A stretch of DNA of 25,194 nt from a virus. A program made the position numbers and the translations under genes. Numbering within the stretch: position 1 is the stretch's first letter; every line of letters starts with the position of its first letter. Under the pieces are notes generated by a model. That model had not been told where the DNA came from, did not search any database, and saw only the letters and a list, made by a program, of their open reading frames with translations. Shown piece by piece: positions 7,186-16,106 of this stretch. The stretch covers positions 1-25,194 of the IMG/VR virus record IMGVR_UViG_3300046543_000140; one strand, 5' to 3'.

Positions 7186-10100
7186 TAGAAGCACGGAACA
7201 TAACGAACCGTGCCGCTGGCATCCTTGATCGTCAGCCACTCCTGCACCGTCGCATGTGCCCCCGCAGGTGCGAGCGCAGTCAGCGACACCGACGTGGCGC
7301 CATTGGCTGTCCACGCGCCGCTCCCAGCTTGGATCGTGCCGCCGCTGGGCTGCAACGCAAGTGTCGTACGCGTCGTAGACCATGTCGGCGTCAGCACGCA
7401 GCCGGTGCCCGTGCTCGCTGACCGCGCCGTGGTGGCGAGCGTGGCTGGTGGCGAGGCCGTCGGGTAGATGGGCTGCGCAACCACGGTTACGCTCGTTACG
7501 ACGCCGCCCGACGCCAGCGTGTAGTAAACCCCACCATAAGCATCATCGAGAATGTCACCGCCCAACCCCGCATACCCTGAACCGCCCGCACTTACCGCAG
7601 GGGTGCCGGTGCCAACTGAACCCACCACATCAACCGACAACCCGGTTGCTGTCGGCGTCAGAAATGCGGTGCTTAGTTGCAGCACTCCCGTTGGGCTGAC
7701 AGCAAATCCCCCGGGCGTACGCAACGCCGCAGTGGTGAATGTCACATCGTTGAAATCGATACCGATATTAGCAAGGGCGGTGTGTGCCTGCGATAATTCA
7801 TACGCGAGCACTTTGCTATCCGTCCCCAGCGGGGCTAATGGCGAAAAACCACCGCCAAACCGCAACCCTGTGCGCCAGGGCGGTCCTGTGGCCTGCCCGA
7901 CCACAATAGCGTCATCAGCCATGGCCCCGCGCACTGCGTGGCCGCCACTGTTGTTGACCGCCAGACCCGCTCGACGAACCACCGATGAGCCGGTGTTCAT
8001 GGCGTTATCAAGCTCGATGCCAGTCATACCATAAAGGTTCAGCGCACCGTTCTTTGCCGTGCAGATAACGTCGATGCCCCAGTTGTTGCCGAATGCTGTT
8101 GACGGCGTTAACCCAGTTCCGCCTTGCGGCTGCGAAGCAATGCGATTGATCTGCGCTGCCAAAAAGCATCCCAGCCCGCCCCCCGCTTTATCATTAGTGG
8201 GGGCGATATCGCTGCAAGTCGCAGCTAACGCTTGCCAACCACCCGATACAGCCGCGACACCGCCCGCAACAAAGCTAACCCGCAAGGCATCAACGAGGCT
8301 ACTGGGTGCATTAACATTGGCCTGAGATAGATTGATCCACGCCGCGCCGGGGATTTCTGGCACAGTTGAATTACCAATAATTCCGTTTTGCACATAAAGG
8401 CCGAACAAGGTCGTATCGATCGTGCCGCCTGATAGCGTGTAGGTATTGGCCCGCCCGAAGTTTGTGCAGTTCGCTGCCAGCGGGCCGCCGGTAAAAGCAA
8501 TGCCAGGCGAGTTCTGCGCCTGAATAATGGCAGGGGTGGTGGTCTGATTGGCTCCCGCCGTCATCGTGATGATGTTGTTGGTTCCCGCCACGCCAACAAT
8601 GTGCTGCCCCCGGGTGCGGGCATTGCCGGTAACATCGAGGCCGAGGCCGGCGGCGGTCAGGTTGACAAGCCCAGCCACCGTGCCACCCGTGGCCAGCGGT
8701 AGGAACGGCCCGGTCGTCGTCGTCGGCAGCGTGACGGAGCCCGTCGCCACAAACGGCCCATTGACGGTTAGCGTTCCCGGCCCGACCGCACCACCGGATA
8801 GCGCCAGGTAGGGGCCACCAACGGGCGGCGTGCCGCTAACATCGGGAATGCACGGCAACCACGTGTTCGCCGCCGCGCCGGGGCCGCCCTGAATGAAACG
8901 GAACGCTGCACCAGCCGACAACACCGCTGTCGGCGGTCCGGCAACCGCCGCGCCCGTGGCCGCCGTCACCGTGAGCGTGCCAACTGGGTTTTGAAACCGC
9001 ACGTCGAGCTGGCTGCCGATGGTCTGGAATGAAGACGCGGCTGGCGCCGGCAGCACGAGGCTGCCGGTGGCGATGCTGGAGGAGTTGTTCACCAGCATGA
9101 ATGACGTGTTCTGCGGAACGGTGACGGTGCCGCCGTTGGCGAGCGTCGCGGTCTGGATTGCGCCATGCACGAGCGCACCACTGAGGCGGGTGTTGGCGTA
9201 ACCGTCAACCGACAACAGCGAGCCACCAGTGGTGAAGCCCAGCGTGCCGCTGTTGCTCACGACGACGGGCAGGCCGACACTGGTGTCAATCACGCCGCTG
9301 TCGAGCGCGGACGCATTGATGGCGCCGGCGGTGATGGTGAGGATATCCAGGCCCGTGTAGGGCGTTGGCACGCCAGCGACATTCTGGGTCAGCACGAAGT
9401 TGATCGTTGTGCCCGACGTGCCCGCGTTGTCTGCGGTCGCGATCCAGTTGCCGCCGAGTTTCGAAATATCCCGTCCGTCAGTGAACCCAATGCTGTCTGT
9501 GCCGAGTACCAGCGACAGGTTGAACCGGCTGCCGACGACCAACCCGTGCGGCGTGCGAGTGGTGAGAGTAACGATAGCCGTGGCAGGGTCATAGCTGCTG
9601 GGGGCTTGAACGGAGATGCCGATGACCTTGATGAAATCGAAGCCGCCGGGGCTGGCGTTGCCGGCACCGACATAGATGTTGCTCTCGCCGCGCCCGGCGC
9701 TGCGGTTGTATCCAACCTGAACGCCAAGCGGCGCGAAGCGCTCGGCGCTGTCATTCGAGAACGGCTGGTGCAGAGTGGTGCCGTTGGTGAACCCGGTCAC
9801 CACATCGAAGTTGTTGCCCTGCATCCCACCGGCGGACATATCGGCAGGGAAGTTCCCGCCGCTGTTGATCCTGGGGCCGTAGTAATTGCCGGTGCAAACC
9901 CCCTGGATGCCCCAGGTGCCACCAATCGCGGCCAGCATCGTGGGTGGTGATTGATAATCAGCGATGAAGTTGTCAGCGATATAGAGCCGATCCGCGCCAT
10001 GGGTGACGATACCGAAGCCATTCGGCACCAGCTGACCCCCGGTGAAGGTAATCGTCCCCAGCCCTGCCGGCGCATGAAAATTCAGGATAGTCGGGCCTGT

Positions 10101-12296
10101 GGACGCCTCGGCAATGTATCGACCTTCGATGCTGGCATGCGCCCCGGTCCCTGTAGTCGCTGACAAGGTAAAATAGGCATTCGTGAACAGATTATGCGGG
10201 ATTGCCGTGGTCAGGCTGACTGCACCAGTCGCATTGTTATACGTCCCGCTGACGACCTGCGTCAGCGTCGTGCCCGCCATGGTCGTGCTGATCAGGCACG
10301 GGTCGCGGAGGGTGTTGCCGGTAATGCTGACACGGTTCGCATCAGGCCCAACCGTAATTTCACCAACGCTGCCGTACGTGTTCAGCCCCACCGCCCGGTT
10401 CTTGTAGAAATAATTGTCGGCGCATTCGAGGCCGTCGCAACTACCGAAACCCGCCCCGCCTCGGTTGCCGGTGATGTAGTTGTTGAAGATACGGGTGCCC
10501 GTGTGCGGGATATTCCCCGTTCCAAAGTTAACAGTTCCGACGCCTGCGCCGAGGTTGTCATGGATATAATTGCCGGATATCTCACAATCGACGCAACGCC
10601 CGGAGTTCGCGTCCGAGAACAGGTATGGCCCCGACCCCAGGTTACGAGTGATCTCGCTGTTGCGGATGTAGCAAGCGACACCACCACCGTAGATGCATGG
10701 ACCGATGTCGCGGATTTGGTCGATAAAGCAATTATCGAAACCGCTGTTCCAGCACTTGGTGCTGACCCCGATCGTGCCGCCCGTGATCGAGAGGGTGGGA
10801 CCACCGTAGACGGTGCCGCCGCTGATGGTGATGCCGGCTAGATTAGGCGGCCCCACGTACTTAATCGTGGTTCCGGTAGTGCCCGCTACGCAGACATATT
10901 CACCATGCAAGCCAGAGAGAAACCCGGAGCCAGTTGCGGACACCGTGACAACATCGCCGGGGGACATGCCGTGTGGCGCATCGGTCGTCAACGTGACAGT
11001 GCCGGATGGAGCATCGTAGACGCCGCTAACGATGTTCTCCGTGGTGCCGGTCCGCGTCGTTCGATAGCGCAGCGTTACGTTCTTCGCTGCGGTAATAGGC
11101 GGCTCACCGGCTCCATCAGTCACGTCGAGCAGCTGGAAGATGCCGGTGGCAACAGCCGCCGCCGTGCCGCCGGTGATGTTGGACGAAATCGTCTGTCCAT
11201 AGACCAACTGGTGCGGTGCGGTCGTCGTCACGGTGATGACGCCCGTGGCCGGCACATAGGTACCGCTGACGATCGTCGCCTGCTGGTAGAACCAGTTGGT
11301 AATGCGACCGCCGGTGATCGAACCATCGGTGCCGACACCGCCGCCGGTAGCGGCATAAACGATCGTGTTTCCGGCAGTGCCGGCAAGCGTAATGAACAGT
11401 TTGCCTGTTGCAGCGTTAAAGCCACCAGTGCCGGTCAATGTTTCGGTGATGAACTCCTCACCCGGCACCATGCAGTGCGGAACATTGGTGGTCAGAGTGA
11501 CGATGCCGGTCGCCGCGACAGAGGTTCCGGTAAAGGTCAGCGGTGTGCCAGCCGCAGGGTCGTAAGGGAAATTGCGCCAACCACTGACCCCGACCGAACC
11601 GGCGTGAAACGCCGAATTGGTCAGCGAGATATCCGAGACTTCGCAATTCGTCGCGCCAGCCAGCCCAACAGCTTGGTTCTGGAAATTCGTGATCAGCCCA
11701 TTGCGATCACCGATAATCTTGACGTGGCTGCAAAAGCCACCCTGCACGGGAGGATTTCTTGCAGGACCGCCCCAAATTCTATCGTTGCTTATGCCGCCGC
11801 TAATGCTCGCCGGGTTTCCATTTGTCGCCGGATAGTCCAGATTAAGTTGGAAGTATTGCTGCGACGAGTTGCCATCCAACGTGCCGTACAGCTCGATCAG
11901 GACATGGTGGGCGAAGTTGCACAGCAGGAACATGTTCGCGTTGGTCTGCGGCGCCAGTTTCAGCGTCGCGCCCAGCTCGATGATGATGTGGCTATGCGAG
12001 GGGATGATGAGCGAGGTGCCGATGATGTATGGCAGCGGATTGGCGGGCACGATCAGCCGCGTCAACCCCGGAGCCGAGGCGCGGTCTGCCGGATCGGCAT
12101 CAGCCGCACCATCGATCGCCTGCTGGAAATACGGCGCAAGATCGGTCACGCCATCCGGCTGGCCGCCCGGTATCCAGTCGGTGACCCGAGTGCCGTGCCC
12201 GGCGTTGGCGATCGCGGCATTCAGCTCATCCGCAATCAGGATTTCGCCCTGCTTCCAGGGGTAGTGCGGGCGGTTGGGAGGAGAGATGCTGTCCAT
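7185..12296 (-). CDS. Giant tailspike / fibre with pectate-lyase-type beta-helix (1703 aa)
   Basis: The ATG at 12296 has AGGA 6 nt upstream. Residues about 1-45 (YPWKQGEILIADELNAAIAN) look like a virion-anchoring head. GTRVTDWIPGGQPDGVTDLA with FQQAIDG at about 35-63 is the start of the pectate-lyase-like superfamily, in which right-handed beta-helices bind or cleave capsular or O-antigen polysaccharide. Helix rungs are evident at about 530-650 (NSEITRNLGSG, NYIHDNLGAGV, NNYITGNRGGAG, NYFYKNRAVGL). Five copies of an 80-100 residue module (SGxYxxATGxVTLTTxxPHGL) lie at about 252-332, 343-422, 423-499, 682-758 and 896-994. Residues about 1000-1560 are Thr/Gly-rich fibre sequence. The C-terminus (LQPSGG, then APAGAHATVQEWLTIKDASG) is a frequent fibre end. 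It is much longer than the P22 spike (667). Catalytic residues cannot be named from the sequence alone. Confidence 0.85.
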   Translation of the reverse strand: MDSISPPNRPHYPWKQGEILIADELNAAIANAGHGTRVTDWIPGGQPDGVTDLAPYFQQAIDGAADADPADRASAPGLTRLIVPANPLPYIIGTSLIIPSHSHIIIELGATLKLAPQTNANMFLLCNFAHHVLIELYGTLDGNSSQQYFQLNLDYPATNGNPASISGGISNDRIWGGPARNPPVQGGFCSHVKIIGDRNGLITNFQNQAVGLAGATNCEVSDISLTNSAFHAGSVGVSGWRNFPYDPAAGTPLTFTGTSVAATGIVTLTTNVPHCMVPGEEFITETLTGTGGFNAATGKLFITLAGTAGNTIVYAATGGGVGTDGSITGGRITNWFYQQATIVSGTYVPATGVITVTTTAPHQLVYGQTISSNITGGTAAAVATGIFQLLDVTDGAGEPPITAAKNVTLRYRTTRTGTTENIVSGVYDAPSGTVTLTTDAPHGMSPGDVVTVSATGSGFLSGLHGEYVCVAGTTGTTIKYVGPPNLAGITISGGTVYGGPTLSITGGTIGVSTKCWNSGFDNCFIDQIRDIGPCIYGGGVACYIRNSEITRNLGSGPYLFSDANSGRCVDCEISGNYIHDNLGAGVGTVNFGTGNIPHTGTRIFNNYITGNRGGAGFGSCDGLECADNYFYKNRAVGLNTYGSVGEITVGPDANRVSITGNTLRDPCLISTTMAGTTLTQVVSGTYNNATGAVSLTTAIPHNLFTNAYFTLSATTGTGAHASIEGRYIAEASTGPTILNFHAPAGLGTITFTGGQLVPNGFGIVTHGADRLYIADNFIADYQSPPTMLAAIGGTWGIQGVCTGNYYGPRINSGGNFPADMSAGGMQGNNFDVVTGFTNGTTLHQPFSNDSAERFAPLGVQVGYNRSAGRGESNIYVGAGNASPGGFDFIKVIGISVQAPSSYDPATAIVTLTTRTPHGLVVGSRFNLSLVLGTDSIGFTDGRDISKLGGNWIATADNAGTSGTTINFVLTQNVAGVPTPYTGLDILTITAGAINASALDSGVIDTSVGLPVVVSNSGTLGFTTGGSLLSVDGYANTRLSGALVHGAIQTATLANGGTVTVPQNTSFMLVNNSSSIATGSLVLPAPAASSFQTIGSQLDVRFQNPVGTLTVTAATGAAVAGPPTAVLSAGAAFRFIQGGPGAAANTWLPCIPDVSGTPPVGGPYLALSGGAVGPGTLTVNGPFVATGSVTLPTTTTGPFLPLATGGTVAGLVNLTAAGLGLDVTGNARTRGQHIVGVAGTNNIITMTAGANQTTTPAIIQAQNSPGIAFTGGPLAANCTNFGRANTYTLSGGTIDTTLFGLYVQNGIIGNSTVPEIPGAAWINLSQANVNAPSSLVDALRVSFVAGGVAAVSGGWQALAATCSDIAPTNDKAGGGLGCFLAAQINRIASQPQGGTGLTPSTAFGNNWGIDVICTAKNGALNLYGMTGIELDNAMNTGSSVVRRAGLAVNNSGGHAVRGAMADDAIVVGQATGPPWRTGLRFGGGFSPLAPLGTDSKVLAYELSQAHTALANIGIDFNDVTFTTAALRTPGGFAVSPTGVLQLSTAFLTPTATGLSVDVVGSVGTGTPAVSAGGSGYAGLGGDILDDAYGGVYYTLASGGVVTSVTVVAQPIYPTASPPATLATTARSASTGTGCVLTPTWSTTRTTLALQPSGGTIQAGSGAWTANGATSVSLTALAPAGAHATVQEWLTIKDASGTVRYVPCF

Positions 12297-12302
12297 TGGT
12301 GA

Positions 12303-12306
12303 TCCT
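12303..12306 (-). promoter_or_regulatory. Ribosome binding site of the tailspike gene
   Basis: AGGA, sharing bases with the stop TAG of the gp4-like gene, stands 6 nt before the ATG at 12296. It favours this start over a GTG/TTG-type extension to 12338. Confidence 0.6.
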
Positions 12307-13819
12307 ATGCCAACACAGAAGTGCCGCCCACGGTCCACGCCCGGTCGAGCCCGCGCCCGGCCCAGCTGGACACGTCGCCGCCGCGCCCGCCGAGGATGAC
12401 CGGCAGGCTCAAAAGCGGGATCTGACTGTTAGCCAGGCGTATCGTTTGCAGCGCCGCGCGCGCCTGGCCGAGCAGGAACGGGCTCACCGGGGCGCCACTT
12501 GCCACCACCATGCGCACGGCCAGATTGTTGACCACCGCGTCGGCATATTCCGGCGGCAGGGACAACGCGTCGTCGATCGTCAGGAACACCGGCAGCGGCG
12601 CCTTGGTGAGAATGTGCAGCTCGTAGAGCCCGGCCGCCGGCACCGGGTAGAAGGTGATACGCGCGCTAGGAAAAGCGCTGTCGTAGAACAGTGCCGACGG
12701 GATCGAGCCGAGGTCTTTGATCGTGATCTGACCCCAGTCTTCTTTGCTCTCGATGATCGCCAGCGGAATGTCGACGGGGTTGTGCCCGCTGTTCGGCATC
12801 AGCCGGCACCAGCCGCCATGAATTTTATCCGGACGCAGGATGGGGAAATCGCCGCCGGGGCCAACCGAGTACCACTGGTTGCCGGTCGCCATTTTGGCGG
12901 TCTCTGCCTCGTTCCAAATCAACCAGCGTTTGCGCTGCCACTGCGCCAGCATCATCGTCAGCAGGCTGAGCGCGTCGGCCATGTCGGCCGAGGTGTCGCT
13001 AACGCGCTGCTGGTCGTTGACGCGCCCGGCCAGGCGCAGCGCGAGGAGCAGCACCTGGCGCACCGTGGACGGCACGCCGCCGGGCACCAACGCCGCCTGC
13101 TGCTGCTGGTTGATCGCCTGCAGTAGCTGCAGCGCGCGATCGGCGCGGCCCTGCAGCGTCGCCGGCACCTCTTGCCCCCAGAGGTCACGCAGGCGCACCG
13201 CCAGGTTGAGCGTGAGAGCGTTCCTCATCCCGTGCGTGAACGTGCCGGTGATCGGCGCGTTGATGTCGACCAGGTTCGGCAGCGCGTTCGGGTTGACGCG
13301 CACGTCACGCTCGCGCTGCCACTCGTCGACCATCTCAAGCAGCTGCAGGTGCGCCTCGGTGACGTCCGCAGAGGCGGGGTCGACACCCTGCGTGTCGGAT
13401 AGCCGCCCGGCGGCGCGGAGTGCCATGTAGACGATGCTGAGGGGCGTAGAGAGGTCGATCGCGGGGTCGACCGGCGTGACCTGCAGGTTCTGCGCCTGGA
13501 ACGCCGCCAGGGCGCCCTGGGCAATCTGCACGTCGATCGGGACCGGTGGCAGCGCGTAGATTTGCCGCAGGCGCACGGCCAGGCTGGTCAGCAGCACATG
13601 CTCGTATGGACCCCAGAACGACACGTCGGTGGTGAGGTCCGGAAACGTCGGCAGCACGATCGCATTGACGTGCACGCGCCGCTCGAGGTTGAGCTCGCTG
13701 ATCCACGCATTGAGGATTTTGAAACAGTCGTTGACGTCATCGGCGCGCGGGGTCTGCCCGATGCCGTTGACCCCGCTGTTGCGCAGCGACAGGAACAGAA
13801 TATCGTTAGCGATTGTCAT
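12305..13819 (-). CDS. Head-tail adaptor with three gp4-like units (504 aa)
   Basis: The P22 gp4 family (tail accessory factor, 166 aa, ring of twelve under the portal) has a pattern 'xxxAlrxxGxxx...daxxxLxxMxxxWxxxx'. That pattern occurs three times here. Unit 1, residues 1-115: IANDILFLSLRNSGVNGIG ... CFKILNAWISELNLE. Unit 2, about 124-242: STPLSIVYMALRAAGRLSD ... LQLLEMVDEWQRERDVRV. Unit 3, about 251-470: STVRQVLLLALRLAGRVND ... LSLLTMMLAQWQRKRW. Each unit then has an LAVRL/LAVRM motif (80-84, 206-210, 433-437) and an AxxAL helix. Unit 3 carries an extra beta-rich insertion at about 305-420. Start is ATG in an ATGA overlap. It probably closes the portal and stabilises packaged DNA. The repeat reading is direct from sequence; the ring stoichiometry is unknown. 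Confidence 0.85.
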   Translation of the reverse strand: MTIANDILFLSLRNSGVNGIGQTPRADDVNDCFKILNAWISELNLERRVHVNAIVLPTFPDLTTDVSFWGPYEHVLLTSLAVRLRQIYALPPVPIDVQIAQGALAAFQAQNLQVTPVDPAIDLSTPLSIVYMALRAAGRLSDTQGVDPASADVTEAHLQLLEMVDEWQRERDVRVNPNALPNLVDINAPITGTFTHGMRNALTLNLAVRLRDLWGQEVPATLQGRADRALQLLQAINQQQQAALVPGGVPSTVRQVLLLALRLAGRVNDQQRVSDTSADMADALSLLTMMLAQWQRKRWLIWNEAETAKMATGNQWYSVGPGGDFPILRPDKIHGGWCRLMPNSGHNPVDIPLAIIESKEDWGQITIKDLGSIPSALFYDSAFPSARITFYPVPAAGLYELHILTKAPLPVFLTIDDALSLPPEYADAVVNNLAVRMVVASGAPVSPFLLGQARAALQTIRLANSQIPLLSLPVILGGRGGDVSSWAGRGLDRAWTVGGTSVLA

Positions 13820-15024
13820 GCCATCACCATTGCCTGCACGCGCGCGCCCGAAACTGGGAGATCGCCGGAGAACCCGCCAGTGAAGCCAGCAGGAGCAGTT
13901 CCCGTGAATGCCGCCGCGCCGAAATTGCCCGTGATCTGGTCAGACGTAGCCTGCGTCCACATCGTCGGAAACGCCGCGACACCAGCCCCCATGCCAGTCG
14001 TGGAGACACCACCGACGCCGGTTGTGGGATTATTGGCAACATTGGCATTCCAGTTGCCTGCCGCCCCTAGCCGGAACCAGATCAGGGCCGCACCGATATC
14101 GTAGGCTATCCCGACGAGCGTACCGCTGGTGATCGTTCCGAACGCAACCCCGGGCGCGTTGCCTCCGCTCGTGCGGATGTTACCGGCTTGTGTTAGCGCG
14201 ACCATGCCGGGTACACCGGCGCTGTTTGGCGCAATTGTGAACGCGTAACCACTGATTGTCGCGCCGACCGCCGTGCCGATGCCGGTGATCGTGTTGCAGA
14301 CGCACTCCCAGTAGTATTTCCCGGTGGTCTGACTATAGAGGCCGCGCGCGCCACCTTGCGGCGATCCGGTAGCGGTGCCGATAACATTGCCGCCGGATAG
14401 CGTGACGTTGCTCGTCTTGTCATTCAGGTTCCACGCATTGGGGAAAGTCGCGCCGACGCCAATACCATTGGCATAGCCAGAGGACGGCGAACCGGAGAAC
14501 GCGGAGCCGCCGAAGTTCGCCGTGACATTGCCAGCGGTTCCAGTTGCCATGGCAACCAGGGCAAACGCCGGCAATGTCGTCGCGGTAATCGCGGCGATGT
14601 TGACACCACCGACGCCGGTTCCGGGATCGTTGGCGACATTACCGTTCCAGTTTCCGCTTGCCGTTCGCCGGAACCAGATCAGCTTCGCGCCAAGATCGAG
14701 CGCAACACAGATCAAGCCCCCATCGACAGAAGCACCGAGCGAGATGCCCGTGTTGACGTTATTGACGGAGATAGTGCCGGCCTTGTTCACCGTCGCGGCG
14801 TTGTTCGAGAATATGTTGACGTTGTTGAGTGTGACACCGGAGTTGGCAATGCCAACCGTCGTTCCCGCCCCCCAGAGGGTGGCGGTGTATTCCCAGTACC
14901 ATTTGCCGCTGACCGCGTTGAATGTCGAGCGTGTGGCTCCCGCTGTCGCGTTCCCCACGGCGATGAGATTGCCGCCAGAGAGCGTGATATTCAGCAGGTC
15001 GCTTGGGTTCCATGTACTCGGCAT
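13816..15024 (-). CDS. Virion-associated protein with two SPRY-like domains (402 aa)
   Basis: The protein is an internal duplication. Copy 1 (about 5-190) contains NITLSGGNLIAVG, SGKWYWEYTATLWGAGTTVG and ALDLGAKLIWFRRTASGNWN. Copy 2 (about 195-385) contains NVTLSGGNVIGTA, TGKYYWECVCNTITGIGTAVG and AYDIGAALIWFRLGAAGNWN. 'GKxYWExxxx' followed by 'xxvGia' and 'D.g.....wfR...G.W' is typical of the SPRY/B30.2 beta-sandwich, a ligand-binding domain seen in a number of phage surface proteins. The gene sits between a collagen-like protein and the gp4-like adaptor, sharing one base with the former (TGATG) and four with the latter (ATGA). A role as adhesin or head/tail decoration is likely. No signal peptide. 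Confidence 0.75.
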   Translation of the reverse strand: MPSTWNPSDLLNITLSGGNLIAVGNATAGATRSTFNAVSGKWYWEYTATLWGAGTTVGIANSGVTLNNVNIFSNNAATVNKAGTISVNNVNTGISLGASVDGGLICVALDLGAKLIWFRRTASGNWNGNVANDPGTGVGGVNIAAITATTLPAFALVAMATGTAGNVTANFGGSAFSGSPSSGYANGIGVGATFPNAWNLNDKTSNVTLSGGNVIGTATGSPQGGARGLYSQTTGKYYWECVCNTITGIGTAVGATISGYAFTIAPNSAGVPGMVALTQAGNIRTSGGNAPGVAFGTITSGTLVGIAYDIGAALIWFRLGAAGNWNANVANNPTTGVGGVSTTGMGAGVAAFPTMWTQATSDQITGNFGAAAFTGTAPAGFTGGFSGDLPVSGARVQAMVMA

Positions 15025-15650
15025 CAGACGCGCGCCGCCAGCACGGTGATGCCCAAATTCGCCAGCGTAGTATCTGCGGTCCCCGGCGCCACAATTTGCA
15101 AAACGTCACCGATCGCAAGCGTTCCTCCGCTTCCCGCCAGTGTCGCACTGGTGTGCGAACTGCTGGTCACAGAGATTGTTCCGATCGCCGCGATCGTCGT
15201 GCCGCCGCTGATCTTATTCAGAATGAATGCGGCGGTCGCGGTTGCCTGCGTCCCGTCATAGACCACCGTTCCCGCGAGCGCCGCGGGCACCGTCAACGAC
15301 ATCGGCATCGGCACATTGACCACCGCGCTTGCGGCGATGGTGCCCGGGAACATAAACGTCACCGGCACCTGTTGCACTTCAGTTGGGAGCTGCGCATAAG
15401 TCGCGGTCCCTGTCAGCCCGCTGAATGCCGTTGTCCCTGGCGGCCCGGTGGCCCCTGTCGCCCCAGTCGCTCCGGTCGGCCCAGCAGGGCCGGTAGCTCC
15501 CGTAGCGCCCGCTGGCCCTGTGGGCCCTGTCCCAGAAGCTCCGGGTGGCCCCTGTGGGCCAGGCGGCCCCTGGATGCCTACCTCAGTCACTTCCACCAGC
15601 ACCGGCACGCTGGGGTCATCCACGAGCACGGCCACGACGTTATCCATCAC
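15024..15650 (-). CDS. Collagen-like repeat protein, probable virion fibre or decoration (208 aa)
   Basis: Residues 25-72 are Gly-X-Y triplets ([16 protein letters not shown] ... GATGPPG), with one two-residue break near 40-41 that shifts the register. Residues 1-24 are a short beta-rich head, and residues 73-208 form a beta-rich C-terminal domain ([20 protein letters not shown] ... [20 protein letters not shown]), a type commonly found at fibre or decoration tips. Collagen-like stretches in phage proteins trimerise and act as shafts. The gene is coupled on both sides (ATGA with the 113-residue gene, TGATG with the SPRY gene). It is likely displayed on the virion; whether on head or tail cannot be told. 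Confidence 0.8.
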   Translation of the reverse strand: MMDNVVAVLVDDPSVPVLVEVTEVGIQGPPGPQGPPGASGTGPTGPAGATGATGPAGPTGATGATGATGPPGTTAFSGLTGTATYAQLPTEVQQVPVTFMFPGTIAASAVVNVPMPMSLTVPAALAGTVVYDGTQATATAAFILNKISGGTTIAAIGTISVTSSSHTSATLAGSGGTLAIGDVLQIVAPGTADTTLANLGITVLAARV

Positions 15651-15988
15651 GGTGCCGCCACCGTCACATCGGGCACGACGTTCACGCCACCGGACACCAC
15701 CGTGGACACGTCACCGGTCGGATACGTCAGCTGCATATCCCATACCGCCGCCGCCGGCAGGGCCGCGCACTGCGCTGCCGTCAGCACGATCCCCACCGTG
15801 TTTGGCAACGTAACCACGCACGGCAACTCCAGCACCAGCACGCCGCCGGGGCGGTTTCTGATCTGCGACTTAACCGCGACCCCGGTGAGATCGGCGGCCA
15901 CGGTCTTGGCGGCGTTCGCCCACAAGACAAACGTCCACCGAGCCGTGTCGCCGCGATACACCATCAGCGAATATCTGCCGGGGATCAT
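15647..15988 (-). CDS. Small beta-rich virion-type protein (113 aa)
   Basis: The protein begins [20 protein letters not shown], followed by a [17 protein letters not shown] segment, [11 protein letters not shown] and [20 protein letters not shown]. The 'RGDTaxWxxxLxxxxxxxxDLTGxxxxxqIR' and 'WDxQLTYPxGxVxTxxxGxV' layout matches a small Ig-like phage domain of the BppU-N/baseplate-associated kind that I know from structural operons. The RGD triplet at 12-14 is probably chance. The ATG at 15988 has only a weak GGAA site upstream. It ends in an ATGA overlap with the collagen-like gene, so the two probably act together, for example this one anchoring the fibre. Family assignment is moderate, role inferred. 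Confidence 0.7.
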   Translation of the reverse strand: MIPGRYSLMVYRGDTARWTFVLWANAAKTVAADLTGVAVKSQIRNRPGGVLVLELPCVVTLPNTVGIVLTAAQCAALPAAAVWDMQLTYPTGDVSTVVSGGVNVVPDVTVAAP

Positions 15989-16020
15989 CTCATGTCATTT
16001 CCAATGAAGTTGCCGCCGAA

Positions 16021-16093
16021 TTGCCGGGGGAAAGCGCTCGGCGGCCACACGCTGGGTCGTGGGACAGGGGCGGTCTCACCCTGCCCCCGGCAA
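16021..16093 (-). terminator. Nested inverted repeats after the coat gene (possible terminator or attenuator)
   Basis: The 118-nt gap between coat and the next gene holds a perfect 10-bp inverted repeat (TTGCCGGGGG at 16021-16030, its complement at 16084-16093). Inside it is a 9-bp stem (16061-16069 with 16079-16087) whose minus-strand RNA pairs fully, including one G-U. The two share bases 16084-16087, so the full stems compete. No U-tract follows either, so a classical intrinsic terminator is not proven; RNA processing or stabilisation of the coat mRNA is as likely. Confidence 0.4.
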
Positions 16094-16106
16094 AGATCAG
16101 GCTCTG

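Noticed and set aside
10905-12302. A 465-codon plus-strand frame opposite the tailspike
   Set aside because: Arg-rich mirror of a Thr/Gly/Val-rich coding strand; no family features and against the direction of the whole operon.
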